Source: Isoetes taiwanensis
Lineage: Eukaryota > Streptophyta > Lycopodiopsida > Isoetales > Isoetaceae
Direction of reading: 5' to 3'
Length of the DNA stretch: 64,000 bases
Assembly: GCA_021234155.1 (NCBI GenBank)
Contig: JAJEKV010000014.1
Location: 9,689,563-9,753,562, forward strand
Made by a program: the position numbers and the translations under genes. Positions within the stretch are counted from its first letter, which is position 1; the number at the start of each line of letters is the position of its first letter. Of this stretch, positions 57,882 to 64,000 are shown in pieces. The notes beneath the pieces were generated by a model. It saw nothing but the letters and a program-made list of their open reading frames with translations. It was not told the DNA's origin and did not search any database.

Positions 57882-58727
57882 ATGTTTCATTCAACTTATG
57901 GTTTACTATGTTGCATTGTCGAATTGCTTCCTCATACTCAAGCTTCAGATAGTATGCTGCTATGTTCAAATGACATGGTAACTTCACAGCATTCACCATG
58001 TCCTTATACTTTCAAAATAACAGGAAGATAAAGTCATAGGCTAGCGCCTGTAACAAATAAGAGTAATTGTGAGACTTGCAGATGCAACACTACAGGCCAG
58101 ATTAGTCATATATCCTTGACAATCAATACTGAGAGTTCTGCTCATAAAGAAGCTACCATGTGCAAACACCATATCGCAAAATAGATATGGGACAACTATT
58201 AGTAACCTCGAAAATTACCATTTCATATTGTTGCATGGCGTCTTCAATACTTTTTTATTTAAAAGCTTCATTCCATTACTGTCGGTAGATTCAGTGAACT
58301 CTTCAACCATCATCATATGATCTACCCTATTGACAGAACAACAATAATCCTTAAATGATGCTTTTCTGCAGTTGTTGAAAGTGTAGCAATATACATCCAT
58401 AAACCTTTCGTCTCATACATATCAAAATTATGAGAGAAGCCCTCCAGCCATAGCCATCATGCAAAGGCACATGACCTGCAATTCTTTGTGAGCAATAAGT
58501 ACACATTCACTCATTGAGATCTTCAGTTTACACATGGGCCCTGTAGCACTGAGCTATGATGTTAAGTGTTAAATGTATAGAAAAGAAACAACTCAAAGAT
58601 ATCGCATGTTTGTTCACGGAACAAGAAATGGCCATCTACTACATGATCTCTATAAAAAAAACTCCACAAACCTCTAGCACTCTTTTCTTATCATCCAAGT
58701 CCATGGATCCTTCTGTTCTGTGCATAG
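57882..58727. repeat. duplicated segment copy 2 (empty insertion site)
   Basis: The second copy runs uninterrupted from AAATGTTTCATTCAACTTAT through the position equivalent to the chromovirus target (GTATGCTGCTATGTTCAAAT near 57953) to CATCCAAGTCCATGGATCCT. No coding sign was found in either copy; a minus-strand frame at 58215-58400 has no motif. Confidence 0.85.
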
Positions 58728-58879
58728 GTGGGGGATGGTAGAATAAGAGCATTTTGCAATGAGATGCACATAATTGGACAAGGAAAGATTTGAAGGATAA
58801 ATTATTTCTTGGTCGTCAAGAAGGTTTTTACCGAAACCCCATAGCTCAAGCTTGGTGAAGCTTAAGCTACAGGAGAAAG

Positions 58880-59215
58880 ACTGCGGGAGGAAGGATTTGA
58901 CCTCTCTGTTCAGAGGCCACACCCGGCAGTCTTTGACCTCTCTGTTCAGAGGCCACACCAGCCGCCCAATAACACTGGCAACCGTCAGTCTACAGTTTAC
59001 AAGCAAGAATAAGTTTGAAGCAGTTTTCGGCATATCCTAAGCATATTCTAGCATATATTTAAAAATTTGCCGAAAACCCACATGAGCGAGGGCTGCCCCC
59101 CAGGAGAAAGCTAACAATAAGTTTGGAGCAATTTTTGACATATTTAACATATTCCAACATATACTTAAAAATATGCCAAAAACCCACATGAGCGAGGGTT
59201 TTCCCCCCTAATGGC
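58880..59215. repeat. two small tandem duplications
   Basis: TTTGACCTCTCTGTTCAGAG plus GCCACACC occurs at about 58898 and 58934, and CCTCTCTGTTCAGAGG forms a short stem. From 58998 to 59215 a roughly 110-bp unit ending AACCCACATGAGCGAGGG is repeated once with about 80% identity. Confidence 0.7.
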
Positions 59216-60597
59216 AACCCAAAAAATTAGGAGACTACATTCACAACATGAAAAAAATCAAAGCAATTGTTTGTAATATTTAGGATTTCAACTTAAATGT
59301 TGATCATTTTGTGGTTCTTGACTCGATACATCCACCATAGTCAACACTTTGATGAACCACAAAATGCAATTCTGCGATTCTGCCTCAAATAGTCAGCAAA
59401 AATTTCAAAATTTGTTCGTTAAAAATTTTACAATCCAGTTAAAAAACTAATAACACACAAAACAAAACAGATAAAACATTGTCAAAGAAAAAAAGTATCA
59501 CACGGCAGAAATGGCACCGTGGGAATGGACAATATGTTGCTTTTTAACAGCTTCCGTTTACGTTATTATTGCACAGAGGATTCTTAAAGAAACGCCTATT
59601 TGTTGGACGCATTTTTACAATTCTCCACTTCCTAAAGAGTTTACTCGACGTATTTTTACAATTTTTACTCTCATCTAAGCTAAAACTGGAATTTTACAAT
59701 TCTTACTCTCATCTAAGCTAAAACTGAATTATATACACCACATACATACGACGACCACATACTACAATCTTGCTCCACGAGCTAGAACTCGAATTGTAGA
59801 CCAGATACTCTAATCTCCAACGGCTAAGAAAGCTATAAAACTATATTATGGAATGTCCCTGCCAGAGATCAATTAAAAATTTTACCCAACCGGCTAAGTC
59901 TACCCATTTTTGCATTTAAAAATTACAGTCGTTTTTGCATTGCTCTATCATTTTGCTAGAAAAGCAATCTGAAGGCCAGACAGCCAGGAAAACTTAATGA
60001 AACATACCTAATACTTTCCTAAGCCAACCAATACTTCTTGGCTTCTTCCCAAAGCAGCGATGGTTTATTTCCTCCACACCCAACACAGTTGGCACACATT
60101 ACACAACCTAACAGTTTGGAACACTCTACGCATCTGAGCGCAAAGGGTGCTGCTTCTGAATTACAGCTTTTCAATCAAACTGATCATATTGCAGGGGCAG
60201 GCTCTTCCTGGAAACAACTTCGCAATGTCCAATTCTATCGATGAATTGAACATAGCACCTGCAGAAAAAAATGCTTTCCAAACTACACAGTGCAGCTTCC
60301 AATGAATGCATTATTCACATGCTCCAAGTGTCGCACCAAGATTGCCATCTTTAACCTTGGGCAACCACAAGCTAGAAACATCAAACAATATACTAGTTCT
60401 ACATCCCCTGCTTTAAAACTTTACAGCAGCGAGGCTGAAGGGCAACCTTTATAGAAACCAGAACTTTAGCAGGGTAAAGCAGAAGACACCAATATAAAAG
60501 AGCCTCAATGAGGGAAATGCCACAAATGCTGCAAGTAGTCAGCGCCCCAGAAATTCATGTTTGCTGTAGTAGAAAAGTCCAGCTTGATCTTATTATT
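59216..60597. other. unassigned sequence and SnRK2 3' flank
   Basis: AT-rich with no gene. The part nearest 60597 is the 3' untranslated region of the SnRK2 gene. ATTTTACAATTCTTACTCTCATCTAAGCTA is partly duplicated at 59655-59715. Confidence 0.55.
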
Positions 60598-62431
60598 TTA
60601 CACAGAACAAACGAATTCATCACTGCTCTCCCCATACGGATCTATTTCGTTTTCCAGCTCCATCTCCTCTAAATCTAGACCATGTATTCCACGTTGTCCA
60701 GGGACTTTAGCTTCATTGATGATCCGCATAATATCTTCTATGCTCTGTTGCGGATGATTAGGGTCATCAAAGTCATTATTAGGATCTGCCCCTTGTAACA
60801 ATTCCGCAGGTAGGTTTTTTAAAAACCAAGGATGATTTCTGATTTCAGGAATTGTGATGCGCTGAGAGCCAGAAAATAGAATCATTTGTCAAACAAATGC
60901 AAAAAATAAAAAAAAAAAAAAAACAACAGCCATTTGAAGTACAACTAGTAAAATTGGAATAGAATGAAGCATAATTGCATAGACTATGCACTCATCAAAC
61001 TAAGGATCTCACCTTCGCAGGATTTGCAACAAATATTCTAGACAAGAGATGTCGACACTCAGGAGAAATACGAACATAATCGGGTATTGTATACTGTACA
61101 CTGAGAATCCTCTGCAAAAATAACAAACATGTCAGGATTTCATCATCATAATATAAATGTAGGCTGTAATCCAATACCTAGTAATCACACTCCAAAAAAC
61201 TTCTGAAAAATAATAAGCACTATAAAAGCGAGCCCATTCACAATATAACAGTATAACATATAGCATACAAAAACCCTCATGATAGACCAGACCGCTCACC
61301 CCAATTGTTTTTCGAAAATTTCTTGGGTCCTCTGGGTCTTCAAAAGGGTAAGCACCAACTAGCATCACATAAAGCGTCACTCCACAAGACCATACATCTG
61401 CTCTCTGTCATCAATTTTAACACAACTACACCCTCAAAAACACAGCTTTACAAAAGATAATGATGTATGTCTACAATGGTGTAAGTTTTTCATTTTACCT
61501 TTCCATCATACTCCCGTCTAGAAAGAACCTCAGGAGCAATGTATGCCGGAGTACCAACTGTGGACTTCGGTTGAGAGTGAAGCAAAGCAGACTGCAGACA
61601 AACACCAAAAGAGTCAAATAACACCTATGACCATCACAGTAGGTTCTGCAGTAACTATGAAAGCAAACCTTTGAGTAACCAAAGTCACATATTTTGAGAC
61701 GAGGTGCAGGACTGCCATCAAGCAATGTATTTTCTAGCTTCAAATCACGATGGCATATTTGCTAAAAGGGAAGATCAGAAACCTTAGAATTTTTAGTCAG
61801 CATAGTGATTAGCATGTAAAATAAGAAAGGATGATTACATTTGAGTGGCAATAACTCACACCCGATATGAGTTGCTGGAAAAAAAACCTAGCCTGTTTGA
61901 CGGGTTAATTAGCATCACTTAGTCAGAAGACCACTAAAGACTAAAAACTGAAATATGACATATTCAAAAGGACCTCATCTTCACTAAATCTTCCAGCGTT
62001 ACATATACGTTCAAACAGCTCTCCTCCAGATGCATACTCCATAACAATGGCTAAATGTGTCGGAGTAAGCATTACCTGGTCAAAATACGGGCTATAGATC
62101 AACCCTCAAGATCATACTACCCAACATAGTAATAAAAAAAAAAAACAGAACTTACTTCCTTGAAACGCACTATGTTAGGATGCCGCAAAGACCTGTGGTT
62201 AATAATTTCCCTCTGAACGTTCTCGTCAATCTACAGAACTCACAAATAGAGCAGAAGAATAAGAGGTGCCATTCCACAACCTGAACATACAAGGAAGTTC
62301 GTAATACGTACCTTTTCACCCCTTTGTATGTACTTGACAGCAACAAGCTCCCGTGACTTCTTGTCCCGCATTAATCTGGCAACTCCGAAGTTTCCAGATC
62401 CTATGTCGCGCACAAGCTCGTACCGATCCAT
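60598..62431 (-). CDS. SnRK2: SnRK2-family Ser/Thr protein kinase, nine exons, 334 aa
   Basis: Exons: 62431-62312, 62230-62156, 62075-61974, 61892-61839, 61761-61669, 61591-61499, 61404-61300, 61111-61013 and 60861-60598. All are GT-AG and whole-codon. The kinase domain shows [12 protein letters not shown] (P loop), LVAVKYI (Lys), [16 protein letters not shown], and the activation loop [19 protein letters not shown] with the serine phosphorylated in SnRK2s. [19 protein letters not shown] is the SnRK2 box. The acidic tail [20 protein letters not shown] resembles domain II, which in subclass III kinases binds PP2C phosphatases in abscisic acid signalling. At 334 residues it is slightly shorter than OST1 (about 360). 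No lesions. The subclass is not certain. The identical exon phase and intact motifs argue for a functional gene acting in ABA or osmotic stress responses. Confidence 0.95.
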
Positions 62432-62499
62432 CGGCGCTCTGCAGCCCCAGCCCCCTCTTCCTCCTAATTACGGCAGAGAATAGAGTTTCTAGCAAAAAA

Positions 62500-62530
62500 C
62501 GTGGCGATGGATTCTTGCGGCTACGTGTCG
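62500..62530. promoter_or_regulatory. two ABRE-like cores upstream of SnRK2
   Basis: ACGTGGC at 62500-62506 and ACGTGTC at 62524-62530 lie 69 and 93 bp upstream of the ATG. Both are cores of the ABA-responsive element bound by bZIP factors. They may fall in the 5' untranslated region; activity is inferred only from the match. Confidence 0.4.
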
Positions 62531-63930
62531 CAAGTGTTTGCTTTACATTGACTCTAGAATACTCCTTACATTATGCTCGTGATATATATATTTTGTAGCG
62601 TGTGAAGGAATATTCATCAGCATATGCTTTTCTTTCCCCATTTGCTGGAGTTTTTAGTCTACCTTATCCATGTGCCTCTATGGCATTATAGTGCAACCTA
62701 ACATCATATGTGGTTGCATTTCTGCTAAAAAGACTTAAGATATCAAAGGAGGACATTATGCAAAAGAGTCAACCATGAAAGCATTTACCTTGAGTCAAGA
62801 AGAAAACAAGTCAAATTTTGGTGGTCAAAGTTTGGAAGACCCTTGATCATCTACATGGTATTTTTTCTTGTTTTTTCATGTGTTTCCTCAGTGGCTTTAC
62901 ATCTATCTTTAATCTGGTTAAACCTTACACCCTCATTCATCTAGTCTTTTCCATTGAACATATTTCTCATGTTGAATCCCATGCCATCCAACATAATTCT
63001 ATCTCTTCTCACACTTGACATATACATCAAACCTCTGCATTCATCATCTAGGCCCATTTTGACCTTGAAAGATTTGAATTGCTTTGACTAGCCCAAATTA
63101 TGTCGAGAGAAAAGATTTGGCAGTGTATATGACCCGACTCACCCTCTAGTTGCCAGCTCATATCTGCAAGGCGTCATGGAGAAATAAAATAATAGAAAAA
63201 AGAAAAATTTCATGTTCTCGTAATCCATAGGCATGGCAAAAATGTTTTTTTTTTCTTTTTTTTAGTAGGCCAGCCCAACCAAACCTACAGCCTTTCTTGC
63301 AATCCTAGTCTATCCACGTAGCATGCCACCTCATCAATAATTGATGTGGCAGTAATTTCCCCGTTAGATTCTTTATTTTTAAGATCTATGGCCACAAAAA
63401 TTAGAAATGGGCTAAAAAAAAGGCACGAAGATAGAAAAGGTCATGAATAACTGATTGTTATTTTTTTTCTGCGTGATGGCTACCTCGCCTTATCATTTCT
63501 TCATCGACGCTTTGTGAAACACGATAGCAGTGGCTCAGGGATTCGCCTTGGTCTTTATCGAATCTCTATCGAAGGTTTAGAGATTTTTGGCCGATTCGCC
63601 TCTTAGCAGTTCTAGGAATCATTGCAAAAATCATGACCTAGCAAGAAATCTGGCTGAAAGTGAATACAGGTACGAATTTCACCGAAATGGCTATACGATT
63701 CATATTTCTGGCCTTTCATCTTAATTTTTCCTGTTTTTATTGATTGCAGTTGAACGGCATTATCAAGTCCTAATCAATAGTGGTAGAATCTAAATGGTTC
63801 TCTTGTTTTTAAGACTTCGTAGATTGTTATGAATAGAAGGCCTTTCGATCATTTCTTTGCATTCTACTATAATACATTTGATGATTGCAAGTGAAAGACC
63901 TATATTGCTGCATTAAACCTAAACCTTGGT
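62531..63930. other. SnRK2 upstream region, unassigned
   Basis: AT-rich sequence with no gene. GCCACCTCATCAATAATTGATGTGGCA at about 63328 is a palindrome-like motif related to the repeat at 39517. Confidence 0.5.
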
Positions 63931-63931
63931 T

Positions 63932-64000
63932 GAAGACAACAGGAATTGTCTGCAAGACCTGTATTGCTGCTTTGTAGACTTCGCCAAGGCTTTTGACATT
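63932..64000 (+). pseudogene. LINE RT fragment running off the right edge
   Basis: LVEDNRNCLQDLYCCFVDFA continues KAFDI to the last base. This matches the RT blocks of the LINEs at 33495 (LVEDNKNRRQDLYCCFIDFA) and 41145. It begins abruptly, so this copy is 5'-truncated. The remainder lies beyond the window. Confidence 0.85.

Noticed and set aside
1-64000. CRISPR arrays, rRNA genes, bacterial operons
   Set aside because: No regularly spaced identical repeats with unique spacers, no rRNA signatures, and gene structure is clearly intron-containing plant nuclear DNA.

Overview
This is a 64 kb piece of a repeat-rich land-plant nuclear genome. The evidence is a nine-exon SnRK2 protein kinase gene, TTTAGGG-type telomere-like repeats, a CACTA transposon with the plant tnp2/DUF4218/DUF4216 protein set, and LTR retrotransposons primed by initiator-Met tRNA. 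Long introns, many decayed transposons, LINEs of a style unlike common angiosperm LINEs and a stand-alone myosin-TH1-like gene make me lean towards a fern or other seed-free plant. I cannot name the species.

Layout. 1-905: minus-strand Ty3/gypsy pol fragment in which an RNase H domain precedes the RT. 1351-4071: GC-rich tandem array of a 1.13 kb unit (2.4 copies). About 4072-21323: CACTA transposon, genes on the minus strand: a SET-domain gene (8888-10555), then tnp2, DUF4218 and DUF4216 remnants, flanked by subterminal repeats built on the palindrome ACGTCGCATGCGACGT. A 9.95 kb LTR element without coding capacity (LARD-like, 11139-21090) is inserted in its right subterminal region. 21324-21747: Helitron helicase fragment cut by the CACTA end. 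22-27 kb: mostly unassignable sequence with LINE and gypsy scraps. 27245-33243: four-exon host gene for a 215-residue TH1-domain protein with a 5.2 kb first intron. 33495-36430: minus-strand LINE. 37.8-41.1 kb: short inverted-repeat elements and a 552 bp foldback. 41145-45330: plus-strand LINE with coiled-coil, endonuclease and RT parts. 48069-56974: Ty3/gypsy chromovirus with perfect GCTAC target duplications, inserted in one copy of a local duplication whose other copy (57882-58727) keeps the empty site. 60598-62431: SnRK2 gene. 63932-64000: start of another LINE RT fragment.

Only two genes look like intact host genes: the TH1-domain protein and SnRK2. Everything else recognisable is mobile DNA. 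The most unusual content is the SET-domain gene, which starts about 120 bp inside the CACTA subterminal repeats and begins with a transposase-associated-like Cys/His segment. It may be a chromatin-modifier gene carried by a transposon, now interrupted by one TGA. The noncoding LTR element and the chromovirus share LTR, primer-site and polypurine features, so they may form a non-autonomous/autonomous pair.
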